DNA of 64,000 nucleotides from Indiicoccus explosivorum (lineage in GTDB: Bacteria; Bacillota; Bacilli; Bacillales_A; Planococcaceae). Location of the stretch: NCBI RefSeq assembly GCF_002167005.1, contig NZ_NHTN01000016.1, forward strand, positions 62,001 to 126,000, written 5' to 3'. The translations under genes and the position numbers were made by a program. A model generated the notes under the pieces. The model saw only the letters and a list, made by a program, of their open reading frames with translations, was not told the origin of the DNA and did no database searches. Positions 27,596 through 38,487 of this stretch are shown piece by piece (positions within the stretch are counted from its first letter, which is position 1; the number at the start of each line of letters is the position of its first letter).

Positions 27596-28408
27596 ATGAA
27601 GAAATTTGTAGCAGGAACAGTATTGAGCGCACTTGCCCTTTCAGGATGCGGAGCAGCCGGGGCAGGAGAGGAAGAGAACACCACACTGACAGTCGGCGCT
27701 TCCAACGTGCCGCATGCAGTGATTCTGGAAGAAGCGGCACCGCTCCTTGAAGAACAGGGAATCGATCTCGAAATTGAAACTTACCAGGATTACATCCTGC
27801 CGAATAAAGATTTGGCTGCCGGTACGCTGGATGCGAACTATTTCCAGCACGTCCCGTACCTGGAATCCCAAATCGCTGACTTCGGTTACGAGTTCGCCAA
27901 CGCGGGCGGAATCCATATCGAACCGATCGGTGTTTATTCCAAGGAATACGACTCGCTGGATGAACTTCCGGAAGGGGCAACCATCCTGATGAGCAACTCA
28001 GTTGCGGACCACGGCCGGATCCTTGCGATGCTTGAGAAAAAAGGGCTGATCAAACTGGCTGAAGGCGTCGAAAAAACTGAAGCGGAAGTCAGCGACATCG
28101 TCGAAAATCCGAAGAACCTGCAGTTTGATGCGGATTATGAAGCTGCCCTCCTTGTCCAAATGTATGAAGCTGGCGAAGGGGACGCGGTTCTGATCAATTC
28201 CAACTATGCCATCGATGCTGGCCTGAATCCGATGGAAGATGCCATCGCGCTCGAGGATTCCGATTCTCCTTACGCTAACATCATCGCGGTCCAGGAAGGC
28301 GATGAAGATAATGAGGACATTCAGGCGCTGGTTGAAGTTCTGAAGTCCGATGAAATTCAGGAATTCATCCTGGAAGAATGGCAGGGCGCGGTTGTCCCGG
28401 TCGAATAA
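27596..28408 (+). CDS. metQ: MetQ, methionine-binding lipoprotein
   Basis: NlpA-family substrate-binding protein anchored in the membrane by a lipidated cysteine: signal peptide with lipobox LSGC (Cys18). The mature part has TVGASNVPHAVILE, ANYFQHVPYLES and VLINSNYAIDAGL, typical of MetQ. 270 residues. AAAGGAGAG precedes the ATG. Third gene of the SAM-riboswitch transcript, closed by a terminator. Confidence 0.95.
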   Translation: MKKFVAGTVLSALALSGCGAAGAGEEENTTLTVGASNVPHAVILEEAAPLLEEQGIDLEIETYQDYILPNKDLAAGTLDANYFQHVPYLESQIADFGYEFANAGGIHIEPIGVYSKEYDSLDELPEGATILMSNSVADHGRILAMLEKKGLIKLAEGVEKTEAEVSDIVENPKNLQFDADYEAALLVQMYEAGEGDAVLINSNYAIDAGLNPMEDAIALEDSDSPYANIIAVQEGDEDNEDIQALVEVLKSDEIQEFILEEWQGAVVPVE

Positions 28409-28419
28409 AACAAAGTTTG

Positions 28420-28454
28420 AGGAACAGTCTCCCGATCGGAGCTGTTCCTTTTTT
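28420..28454 (+). terminator. Terminator of metNIQ
   Basis: AGGAACAG (28420-28427) pairs with CTGTTCCT (28442-28449) around a loop with further CTC/GAG pairing, then a T-run. Confidence 0.88.
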
Positions 28455-28615
28455 ACTGGATGATTCCAGGGGGGAGACAAATCATTCTTGTTCAATCCCG
28501 GTGGATGGATTTGGATAATTCGTTCATTTCTTTCAATTTGCTCAAAACTGTACTCTTGGAAATGGCTGTGATAGTATGGGTACGATGTAGTACTAAAGAG
28601 TTAGGAGGAGTCATC

Positions 28616-29188
28616 ATGAAGAAACTGTTGGCAGTAAGTTTTGCAGCCTCTCTGGTACTTGGGGCTTGTGCAGAAGAAGAGCCGGTCGAAGAAGAGGTAG
28701 TTGAAGAAGAGCCGGTCGAAGAAGAAGTGGTCGAAGAAGAACCAGTAGAAGAAGAGCCGGTTGAAGAAGAAGCTGCAAGTGAAGAGGGAGCTTCTGAATT
28801 CGTCCAGTTCTACTTGACGGTTTCCCAGACGATCAATGCAGCGGATGCCGATCTGAACGCTTTTGAAGCAGCTGCAGCGGATCCTGAAGTTCCGGCTGAA
28901 GAAGTGGAAGCGCTCCGTGAACCGGCAGCAGTTTCTGCGGAAGAAGCAGCCGCAGCGGTAGAAGCAATCGAGATTCCGGAAGCGCTGGCTGATAACCAGG
29001 CTGAAATCGAAGAAGCTCTCACTGCAATCCAGGAAGCTTACACAATGAAAGCGGAAGCGATCAGAGCCGGTGAAACGACGTTCGAAGAAGCGGATGCCCG
29101 TTTTGCCGAAGCCGATGAAATCCTCAACGGCATTCTGGAAGGATACGGTCTTGCAGCATCGAGCCTCATGAACGAAGTTGCCGGATGA
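28616..29188 (+). CDS. Lipoprotein with an acidic repeat region, function unknown
   Basis: 190 residues. Signal peptide with lipobox LGAC (Cys18). Residues about 20-55 are built of repeats of the kind EEPVEEEVV, almost purely Glu, Pro and Val. The rest (about 65-190) is Ala/Glu-rich and predicted helical. The product should be an extracellular, strongly negative protein held on the membrane. GGAGGAG precedes the ATG. It stands alone between terminators. I do not recognise a family; the acidic linker may be a cell-wall spacer. The repeat DNA is prone to length variation. Confidence 0.8.
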   Translation: MKKLLAVSFAASLVLGACAEEEPVEEEVVEEEPVEEEVVEEEPVEEEPVEEEAASEEGASEFVQFYLTVSQTINAADADLNAFEAAAADPEVPAEEVEALREPAAVSAEEAAAAVEAIEIPEALADNQAEIEEALTAIQEAYTMKAEAIRAGETTFEEADARFAEADEILNGILEGYGLAASSLMNEVAG

Positions 29189-29195
29189 TCCAGCG

Positions 29196-29223
29196 AAAAA
29201 GCCTGACTCAGTCAGGCTTTTTT
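29196..29223 (+). terminator. Terminator after the lipoprotein gene
   Basis: AAAAAGCCTGAC (29196-29207) pairs with GTCAGGCTTTTT (29211-29222). Confidence 0.9.
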
Positions 29224-29388
29224 GTTTGCTCTTTTGAAATGGATCCGTAGGTAAAAAGAATGAAATTGGAAAGATTTCGTTTATTTCCGCCAAAGAAGGG
29301 TATAATCGAGGTGTAAGATTTTTAAAATATCGAAAAGAAGCGAAAGGGATGATTCATTATCAGTTCTTCACATGATGGCACAGAGAGG

Positions 29389-29553
29389 ATGGAGCAGGCA
29401 TTTAGGGACAAACATGGCTTCGGCATGAACGAATACAAACAGGACCCTGAGCTCCTCATTGAAGTGGAGAAACGGAGAGAGCGCGACTACAACAAGGAGC
29501 AGCGAATCGTCTCTAATCTGGAAAGGCAGATCCATCGGAACGACATCGGATAA
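29389..29553 (+). CDS. Small conserved-looking ORF, 54-65 residues, unknown
   Basis: From ATG 29389 it encodes 54 residues, charged and helical (MEQAFRDKHGFG, then LLIEVEKRERDYNKEQ), ending in TAA followed by a terminator. The ATG has no spaced ribosome-binding site. An ATT at 29356 in frame, with AAAGGG 6 bases upstream, would give 65 residues and could be the true, rare start. A TATAAT at 29301-29306 may be its promoter. Codon use looks like that of real genes here. Family not recognised; cytoplasmic. Confidence 0.5.
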   Translation: MEQAFRDKHGFGMNEYKQDPELLIEVEKRRERDYNKEQRIVSNLERQIHRNDIG

Positions 29554-29562
29554 TGACTTGCC

Positions 29563-29590
29563 AAACCAGCGCGATTTCAGTGCTGGTTTT
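29563..29590 (+). terminator. Terminator after the small ORF
   Basis: AAACCAGCGC (29563-29572) pairs with GTGCTGGTTT (29580-29589, G-T wobble), then TT. Confidence 0.8.
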
Positions 29591-29667
29591 CATATGCCCT
29601 TATTCTCAATTGGATAAAATGATTGAAAAGTAAATCTTTTTAGAGCTTTACTCAGTAAATGATACCA

Positions 29668-29711
29668 GCGGCGGGAAATCGGCTTTTTAGCGAGATTTCC
29701 CGCCGCTTTTT
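29668..29711 (+). terminator. Strong isolated hairpin-terminator upstream of suf
   Basis: Perfect 13-bp stem (29668-29680 with 29694-29706), 13-base loop, then TTTTTA. No gene lies between the previous terminator and this one, so it either insulates the suf operon or ends an unseen small RNA. Confidence 0.8.
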
Positions 29712-29748
29712 ACATGTCTCAAAGATTTGCTACTGAATGGTGTTTCGG

Positions 29749-29777
29749 TTAAGATTAGAATGATACTAATTTAGAAT
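29749..29777 (+). promoter_or_regulatory. suf operon promoter with a Fur-family-like palindrome
   Basis: TTAAGA (29749-29754), 17-bp spacer, TAGAAT (29772-29777). Inside the spacer, 29755-29769 reads TTAGAAT-G-ATACTAA, a 7-1-7 inverted repeat that agrees with the PerR box TTATAAT-n-ATTATAA at 11 of 14 positions. Control by a Fur-family regulator is plausible but unproven. Confidence 0.5.
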
Positions 29778-29815
29778 GGATTTCCGTTCAACATACATTT
29801 ATTGGAGGGTTAAAT

Positions 29816-30592
29816 ATGTCAAGTTTGGTTATCAAGGACCTGCACGTTGAAATTGAAGGAAAAGAAATTTTAAAAGGTGTAAACCTGACGATCAATACAG
29901 ATGAAATTCATGCCATCATGGGGCCGAACGGTACCGGGAAATCGACCCTTGCTTCAGCGATCATGGGGCATCCGAAATATGAAGTGACTTCAGGCACAGT
30001 GACGCTAGACGGTGAAGACGTCCTCGAGATGGAAGTGGATGAACGCGCACAAGCCGGATTGTTCCTCGCTATGCAATACCCAAGCGAAATCACTGGCGTC
30101 ACCAATGCTGACTTCCTCCGTTCTGCGATCAATTCCCGCCGTGAAGAAGGCGATGAAATCCCGCTTATGAAATTCATCCGGGATCTGGACAAAAAAATGG
30201 ACCTGCTGGAAATGGATCAGGAGATGGCGCAGCGCTACTTGAACGAAGGGTTTTCCGGCGGGGAGAAAAAACGGAATGAAATCCTCCAGCTGATGATGAT
30301 CCAGCCGAAATTCGCGATTCTCGATGAAATCGACTCCGGACTCGACATCGATGCACTTAAAGTGGTTTCGAAAGGCATTAACGAAATGCGCAGCGAGAAC
30401 TTCGGCTGCCTGATCATCACTCATTATCAGCGGCTCCTGAACTACATCACGCCGGACCATGTCCATGTCATGATGCAGGGCCGTGTCGTAAAGTCTGGCG
30501 GACCTGAACTTGCCCAGAAACTTGAAAGCGAAGGATATGACTGGATCAAAGAAGAACTCGGCATCGAAGATGAAACAGTAGGTCAAGCATAA
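29816..30592 (+). CDS. sufC: SufC, Fe-S cluster assembly ATPase
   Basis: ABC-type ATPase of the SufBCD scaffold. Walker A GPNGTGKSTLA, the Suf-type signature GFSGGEKKRNEILQ and Walker B FAILDEIDSGLD. 258 residues, soluble, without membrane partner. ATTGGAGGG precedes the ATG. First gene of sufCDSUB. Confidence 0.97.
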   Translation: MSSLVIKDLHVEIEGKEILKGVNLTINTDEIHAIMGPNGTGKSTLASAIMGHPKYEVTSGTVTLDGEDVLEMEVDERAQAGLFLAMQYPSEITGVTNADFLRSAINSRREEGDEIPLMKFIRDLDKKMDLLEMDQEMAQRYLNEGFSGGEKKRNEILQLMMIQPKFAILDEIDSGLDIDALKVVSKGINEMRSENFGCLIITHYQRLLNYITPDHVHVMMQGRVVKSGGPELAQKLESEGYDWIKEELGIEDETVGQA

Positions 30593-30609
30593 ACGGAGGG
30601 GAGAGACGA

Positions 30610-33567
<2,958 letters not shown>

Positions 33568-33586
33568 AACGAATGGAGGAACGATC

Positions 33587-34984
33587 ATGGCTAAAAAAAT
33601 GCCGGAGATCGGCGATTACAAATACGGTTTCCACGATAAAGACGTTTCCATCTTCCGTTCAGAACGCGGACTGACAAAGGAAATTGTCGAGGAAATTTCA
33701 CGGATGAAAAATGAGCCGGAATGGATGCTGAAATCGCGTCTCAAGGCGCTCGACCTGTTTTATTCCATGCCGATGCCTCAATGGGGCGGCGACTTGAACG
33801 GACTGAATTTCGATGAAATCACGTATTACGTGAAACCTTCCGAACAGACGCAGCGCTCATGGGATGAAGTGCCGGAGGAAATCAAGCAGACATTCGATAA
33901 GCTTGGCATCCCGGAAGCGGAGCAGAAGTATTTGGCTGGTGTATCCGCTCAGTACGAGTCGGAAGTTGTATATCACAACATGAAGGAAGACCTTGAGGAA
34001 ATGGGCATCGTCTTCAAAGATACCGATACGGCGCTCCGTGAAAACGAAGACCTGTTCAAAGAATACTGGGGCACTGTCATTCCGGCTGCGGATAACAAAT
34101 TCGCTGCGCTTAACACGGCGGTGTGGTCCGGCGGTTCATTTATCTATGTCCCGCCCGGTGTGAAAGTGGAAACGCCGCTTCAGGCTTATTTCCGCATCAA
34201 CTCCGAGAACATGGGGCAGTTCGAGCGTACACTCATCATCGTTGATGAAGGTGCGAGCGTGCATTATGTAGAAGGCTGTACAGCTCCTGTCTACACCACC
34301 AACTCGCTCCACAGTGCGGTCGTTGAAATCATCATCAAGAAAGACGCTTACTGCCGCTATACCACTATCCAGAACTGGGCGAATAACGTTTACAATCTCG
34401 TGACAAAACGTGCGACGTGCGAAGCGAATGCGACAATGGAGTGGATCGACGGAAACATCGGGTCGAAACTGACCATGAAGTATCCGGCTGTGTTCTTGAA
34501 GGGCGAAGGCGCTCGCGGTATGACGCTGTCGATCGCAATCGCTGGTAAAGGCCAGCACCAGGATGCCGGCGCGAAAATGATCCACCTGGCGCCGAATACG
34601 TCGTCTACGATCGTCTCTAAATCGATTTCCAAGCAAGGCGGGAAGGTATCGTACCGGGGAATCGTCCATTTTGGCCGGAAAGCTGACGGCGCACGATCGA
34701 ACATTGAGTGCGATACGCTGATCATGGATAATCAGTCGACATCCGATACGATTCCATACAACGAGATTTTGAATGACAATGTCTCTCTCGAGCACGAAGC
34801 GAAAGTTTCGAAAGTCTCTGAAGAGCAGCTGTTCTATCTCATGAGCCGCGGGATTTCCGAAGAAGAGGCGACGGAAATGATCGTCATGGGCTTCATTGAA
34901 CCTTTCACAAAAGAACTGCCGATGGAGTATGCGGTCGAAATGAACCGCCTCATCAAGTTCGAGATGGAAGGATCCATCGGATAA
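33587..34984 (+). CDS. sufB: SufB, Fe-S cluster scaffold
   Basis: Main scaffold of SufBC2D. 465 residues with [11 protein letters not shown] near the N-terminus, the core [20 protein letters not shown] and C-terminal [23 protein letters not shown] precedes the ATG. Last gene of the operon, closed by a terminator. Confidence 0.97.
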   Translation: MAKKMPEIGDYKYGFHDKDVSIFRSERGLTKEIVEEISRMKNEPEWMLKSRLKALDLFYSMPMPQWGGDLNGLNFDEITYYVKPSEQTQRSWDEVPEEIKQTFDKLGIPEAEQKYLAGVSAQYESEVVYHNMKEDLEEMGIVFKDTDTALRENEDLFKEYWGTVIPAADNKFAALNTAVWSGGSFIYVPPGVKVETPLQAYFRINSENMGQFERTLIIVDEGASVHYVEGCTAPVYTTNSLHSAVVEIIIKKDAYCRYTTIQNWANNVYNLVTKRATCEANATMEWIDGNIGSKLTMKYPAVFLKGEGARGMTLSIAIAGKGQHQDAGAKMIHLAPNTSSTIVSKSISKQGGKVSYRGIVHFGRKADGARSNIECDTLIMDNQSTSDTIPYNEILNDNVSLEHEAKVSKVSEEQLFYLMSRGISEEEATEMIVMGFIEPFTKELPMEYAVEMNRLIKFEMEGSIG

Positions 34985-35003
34985 TCGCTTATACTAGGAA
35001 CCC

Positions 35004-35030
35004 AAAAACCCGGCCGCGCGCCGGGTTTTT
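35004..35030 (+). terminator. Terminator of sufCDSUB
   Basis: AAAAACCCGGC (35004-35014) pairs with GCCGGGTTTTT (35020-35030), loop CGCGC. Confidence 0.93.
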
Positions 35031-35126
35031 GTTCGTCCATACATGGGAAAACAGAACAAAGCGGCTCTAAGGCTGAGAGTGCCGCGGTATGCTATGATAG
35101 AACTGTCAAGAGCAGGAGGCTGAAAA

Positions 35127-35990
35127 ATGATCTATACAGGACTGACCGGATGGGGCGATCATCCGGATGTATACAGCCCCGAATCCAAAAAAACGGATAA
35201 GCTGAAAGATTACAGCACCCATTTTCCGATTGTAGAACTCGATTCAACTTTTTATGCGGTGCAGCCGGAACGCAACATCCGGAAGTGGCTGGGTGAAACT
35301 CCGGAACAATTCCAATTCGTTGTTAAAGCTTACCAAGGAATGACCGGCCATCAGCGCGGGAAAATACCATTCGATTCCCGGGAAGACATGTTCCAGGCTT
35401 TCCGTCTTTCCATGGGACCGATGCAGGAAGCCGGTAAACTTGCCATGATCCTGCTCCAATATCCGCCCTGGTTCGACTGCAGGAGGGAAAATGTGGCGGA
35501 AATCCGGGATGCGGCAGAGAGATTGAGAGGATTTGATGTGGCGATCGAATTCCGCCACCAATCCTGGTATTCCCCCGAGTATCGTGAAAAGACACTTGGT
35601 TTTCTGCGGGAAAATGGACTGATCCACTCTGTCTGTGATGAACCGCAGGCGGGTGAAGGATCGATTCCGTTCGTTCCGGTCGCTACACGGGAAGATAAAG
35701 TTCTTGTCCGTCTCCATGGACGCAATACGGCCGGCTGGCGAAAAACGGGCGGAAGCAATGAGAAATGGCGTGAAGTCCGCTACCTATACGACTATTCAGA
35801 AGAAGAACTGAAAGAATTAAGTGGCGAAACCGATCACTTGGAAGAACAGGCAGAGCTGGTCTACTTGATTTTCAATAATAATTCAGGGGGGCACGCAGCA
35901 GCCAACGCGAAACTTTTTCAGAAGCTGAATGATATCAGTCATACCGGCCTAGCGCCGAAGCAGATCGATTTGTTCGAGGGAGAAGACTGA
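35127..35990 (+). CDS. yunF: DUF72 family protein YunF
   Basis: 287-residue TIM-barrel protein of the DUF72 family, found in all domains of life and of unknown reaction. Signatures: GLTGWGDHPDVY at the start, VELDSTFYA, VVKAYQGMTGH, VAIEFRHQSW and LVRLHGRN. AGCAGGAGG precedes the ATG. The stop overlaps the start of the next gene by one base, suggesting a shared transcript with yunE. Confidence 0.88.
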   Translation: MIYTGLTGWGDHPDVYSPESKKTDKLKDYSTHFPIVELDSTFYAVQPERNIRKWLGETPEQFQFVVKAYQGMTGHQRGKIPFDSREDMFQAFRLSMGPMQEAGKLAMILLQYPPWFDCRRENVAEIRDAAERLRGFDVAIEFRHQSWYSPEYREKTLGFLRENGLIHSVCDEPQAGEGSIPFVPVATREDKVLVRLHGRNTAGWRKTGGSNEKWREVRYLYDYSEEELKELSGETDHLEEQAELVYLIFNNNSGGHAAANAKLFQKLNDISHTGLAPKQIDLFEGED

Positions 35991-36793
35991 TGGAATATGG
36001 CCTGCTTGCGCTGATCGGCCTGTTATCGGGTATTGTCGGCGCACTGATCGGGCTGGGGGGCGGTGTGATTCTCGTGCCGTCCCTTCTGGCTTTTTTTCCG
36101 GAACTGTCTCCCCAGCGTGTGGTCGGTCTGTCCGTCATTGCCATGATTTTCACCGGATTATCATCTGTGCTGTCGTATATAAAAGTGAAAACGGTTGATT
36201 ACCGGAGCGGCTTCATTTTCTTTGCAGGAAGCGCCCCGGGTACGGTTTTGGGGGCTTTCGTCAACAAAAGCTTGGAGCTGCCGGCTTTCAACCTTTACTT
36301 TGGAATCCTGCTGGTCGTGCTGTCCGCGCTCCTGCTGCTCAGGGGGCGTCTGCAGCCGGTCGGATGGTTCGTCAGGCGCGGGCAGAAACGATCGTTTACC
36401 GATCCGCAGGGAAAGACGTATACATATGGATATCCGGTCTGGTTCGCTCTGCTGCTGACGTTCGGAATCGGATTTGCATCGGGTCTGTTCGGAATTGGGG
36501 GAGGTTCCATCCTGGTCCCCGCAATGATCCTTCTGTTCCTGTTTCCGCCGCATGTGGCGGTCGGGACGTCGATGCTGATGGTGTTCTTGTCAGCCATCGT
36601 CAATTCCATTACGCATATTTCACTCGGCAATGTGCCTTGGCTGTATGCGGCGGCCGCTGTGCCGGGCGCCTATGCAGGAGCAAAAATCGGCGCCTCCCTG
36701 AATAAGCGGCTAAATTCCGATGTGCTTGTGACCATACTCCGGATCGTGCTGCTCATTTTAGGAATCCGGTCCATTTTCGAAGGGATTTGGTGA
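35990..36793 (+). CDS. yunE: TauE/SafE-family membrane transporter YunE
   Basis: 267 residues, about eight hydrophobic segments in two related halves, each beginning with a glycine-rich motif (GALIGLGGGVILVPSL and ASGLFGIGGGSILVPAM). This is the sulfite exporter TauE/SafE family, which moves small anionic sulfur or organic compounds across the membrane; the substrate here is unknown. It overlaps both neighbours in a yunF-yunE-yunD operon. Confidence 0.88.
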   Translation: MEYGLLALIGLLSGIVGALIGLGGGVILVPSLLAFFPELSPQRVVGLSVIAMIFTGLSSVLSYIKVKTVDYRSGFIFFAGSAPGTVLGAFVNKSLELPAFNLYFGILLVVLSALLLLRGRLQPVGWFVRRGQKRSFTDPQGKTYTYGYPVWFALLLTFGIGFASGLFGIGGGSILVPAMILLFLFPPHVAVGTSMLMVFLSAIVNSITHISLGNVPWLYAAAAVPGAYAGAKIGASLNKRLNSDVLVTILRIVLLILGIRSIFEGIW

Positions 36794-36798
36794 TTTTC

Positions 36799-38136
36799 TT
36801 GCGAGAGACTATACACATTTATCATACAAACGACCTGCATAGCCATTTCGAGCATTGGCCCAGTATTCATGCATTCCTCAAGGAACGCAAGCGCTGGCAT
36901 GAAGAAGCGGGGGAAGCGTGCCTTGTGCTCGATGTCGGCGACCATATCGACCGTTCACATCCGTATACCGAAGCGACGGCAGGACGCGGAAATATAGAGC
37001 TTCTGAACGACACCGAATATGATGCTGTCACCATCGGCAACAACGAAGGCATCACTCTGACGAAAGAAGAGCTCGAAGACCTGTACACCCAGGCCGACTT
37101 CGAAGTGGTTGTCGGGAACTTGTTTGCAGAAGACGGAACCCGGCCGTCATGGGCGAAACCGTATCATATCATGACCACACCGAGCGGAACGCGCATCGGG
37201 CTGATCGGTGCGACAGCAGAATTCACACCATTTTACGAACGGCTCGGCTGGGAAGTGACGTACGGCAGAGAAACACTCATCGAGACCGCTGCGTCCATCA
37301 AGACGGAGACGGATCTCGTCATTTGCTTATCCCATCTCGGAATCCGGGAAGATGAACTGCTTGCCGAGGAAAGCCGGGATATCGACATTATCCTCGGCGC
37401 CCATACTCACCACATTTTTCATGAAGGAAAAGAGATTAACGGGATTTTGCTGGGAGCAGCCGGTAAATTCGGAAGTTACATCGGTCATATCACGATTGGA
37501 GGCTTGGAACAGAAAAGTAAAGCTGAACTGATCGAAACTTCCAGCCTCCCTGAACCGAATCCGGAGTTTAATCGGCAACTGATGAAACGGGGGAAGGAAT
37601 TGCTGAGTGAGCCGGTTTTCCGGAATTCGCGCCCACTGAAAGCGGAATGGTTCGCCGATTCTGAACTTGCGGATGAATTTTCGGCAGCGCTCCTCTCTTT
37701 TTCCGGGGCGGAATGTGTGCTGTTCAATGCCGGCATCTTTTTAAAAGACCTGCCTGCCGGAAACGTGACCCGATTCGATTTCCACCAAATGCTTCCGCAT
37801 CCCATCAACCCGTGCTTAATTGAACTTACAGGCGCAGAGCTCCGTGAGATTTTTCTCCAGTCCCTGAACAGCGAATGGCCGGAAATTCAGCTGAAAGGCC
37901 TCGGATTCAGAGGGAGTGTGATGGGGAAAATAATACACGGCGGCCTCAAAATGGAAAACCATGTGCTGAAAGTGAATGGGGAAGAGGCGGATAATGAGCG
38001 GATGTACCGTCTGATCACACTGGATATGTTCACGTTCGGCCATTTCTTCCCTTCTTTGAAGCGGGCTCAGAAGACCTATTTCATGCCAGAATTTCTGCGT
38101 GATGTGTTCGCCAGGTATTTTAAACAGCGCTATTAA
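36799..38136 (+). CDS. yunD: Metallophosphatase/5'-nucleotidase family protein YunD
   Basis: Calcineurin-like phosphoesterase fused to a 5'-nucleotidase C-terminal domain. Metal ligands: IYHTNDLHSHF, VGDHIDRS, IGNNEG and GAHTHH in the N-terminal half; the C-terminal half has FNAGIFLKDLP and ITLDMFTFG. 445 residues from TTG 36799, which matches the family N-terminus; GTG 36790 and TTG 36787 are alternatives. No signal peptide, so cytoplasmic, unlike most UshA enzymes. The start lies just past the yunE stop. Confidence 0.85.
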   Translation: MRETIHIYHTNDLHSHFEHWPSIHAFLKERKRWHEEAGEACLVLDVGDHIDRSHPYTEATAGRGNIELLNDTEYDAVTIGNNEGITLTKEELEDLYTQADFEVVVGNLFAEDGTRPSWAKPYHIMTTPSGTRIGLIGATAEFTPFYERLGWEVTYGRETLIETAASIKTETDLVICLSHLGIREDELLAEESRDIDIILGAHTHHIFHEGKEINGILLGAAGKFGSYIGHITIGGLEQKSKAELIETSSLPEPNPEFNRQLMKRGKELLSEPVFRNSRPLKAEWFADSELADEFSAALLSFSGAECVLFNAGIFLKDLPAGNVTRFDFHQMLPHPINPCLIELTGAELREIFLQSLNSEWPEIQLKGLGFRGSVMGKIIHGGLKMENHVLKVNGEEADNERMYRLITLDMFTFGHFFPSLKRAQKTYFMPEFLRDVFARYFKQRY

Positions 38137-38145
38137 TGTCAGGGC

Positions 38146-38174
38146 TTGATTTATCAGCGGTGAGCTGGTAAGAT
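38146..38174 (+). promoter_or_regulatory. Sigma-A promoter of the lysine-riboswitch transcript
   Basis: TTGATT (38146-38151), 17-bp spacer, TAAGAT (38169-38174), just upstream of the riboswitch. Confidence 0.65.
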
Positions 38175-38189
38175 TTTTATGAATTAAAT

Positions 38190-38443
38190 ACTGATGGGTA
38201 GAGGCTGCAAAATTTATCAGTACCGCGCGTGAGGATGACAACGTTGAACGTGCGGGAAAGGGGATTTTGCCGAAGCCGGTCGTCTGGAGTCACCAGAGAC
38301 CGGGCTGGGGCCATCCTGAACAAGGATGGAACTGTCATGCAGGCACACCGCTTGTATGGAGAGCTACGGAAACCGGCTGCGGACAGCACGCCGGTATACT
38401 GAAGAGCCGACTGACTCCCATTTGGAATCAGCCGGCTCTTTTT
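38190..38443 (+). promoter_or_regulatory. Lysine riboswitch (L-box) with terminator
   Basis: Conserved L-box parts in order: GTAGAGGCTGC (from 38198), GATGAC, GGGAAAGGGGATTTTGCCGA, AGCCGG and GGCTGGG, GGAACTGTCATGCAGG, and TGGAGAGCTAC closing P1 (38198-38201 with 38364-38367). The platform is a terminator: AGAGCCG (38403-38409) with CGGCTCT (38433-38439), inner CTGA/TCAG, then a T-run. Lysine should turn off the downstream transporter gene. Confidence 0.9.
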
Positions 38444-38487
38444 GTTTCCATATTCGCCCATTTAATAACGTACAGGAGGTTTAATTC

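Noticed and set aside
28690-28775. Repeats in the lipoprotein gene as a CRISPR or VNTR array
   Set aside because: The repeats are in-frame Glu/Pro/Val codons inside a good lipoprotein gene, with no spacers; length variation is possible but it is not CRISPR.
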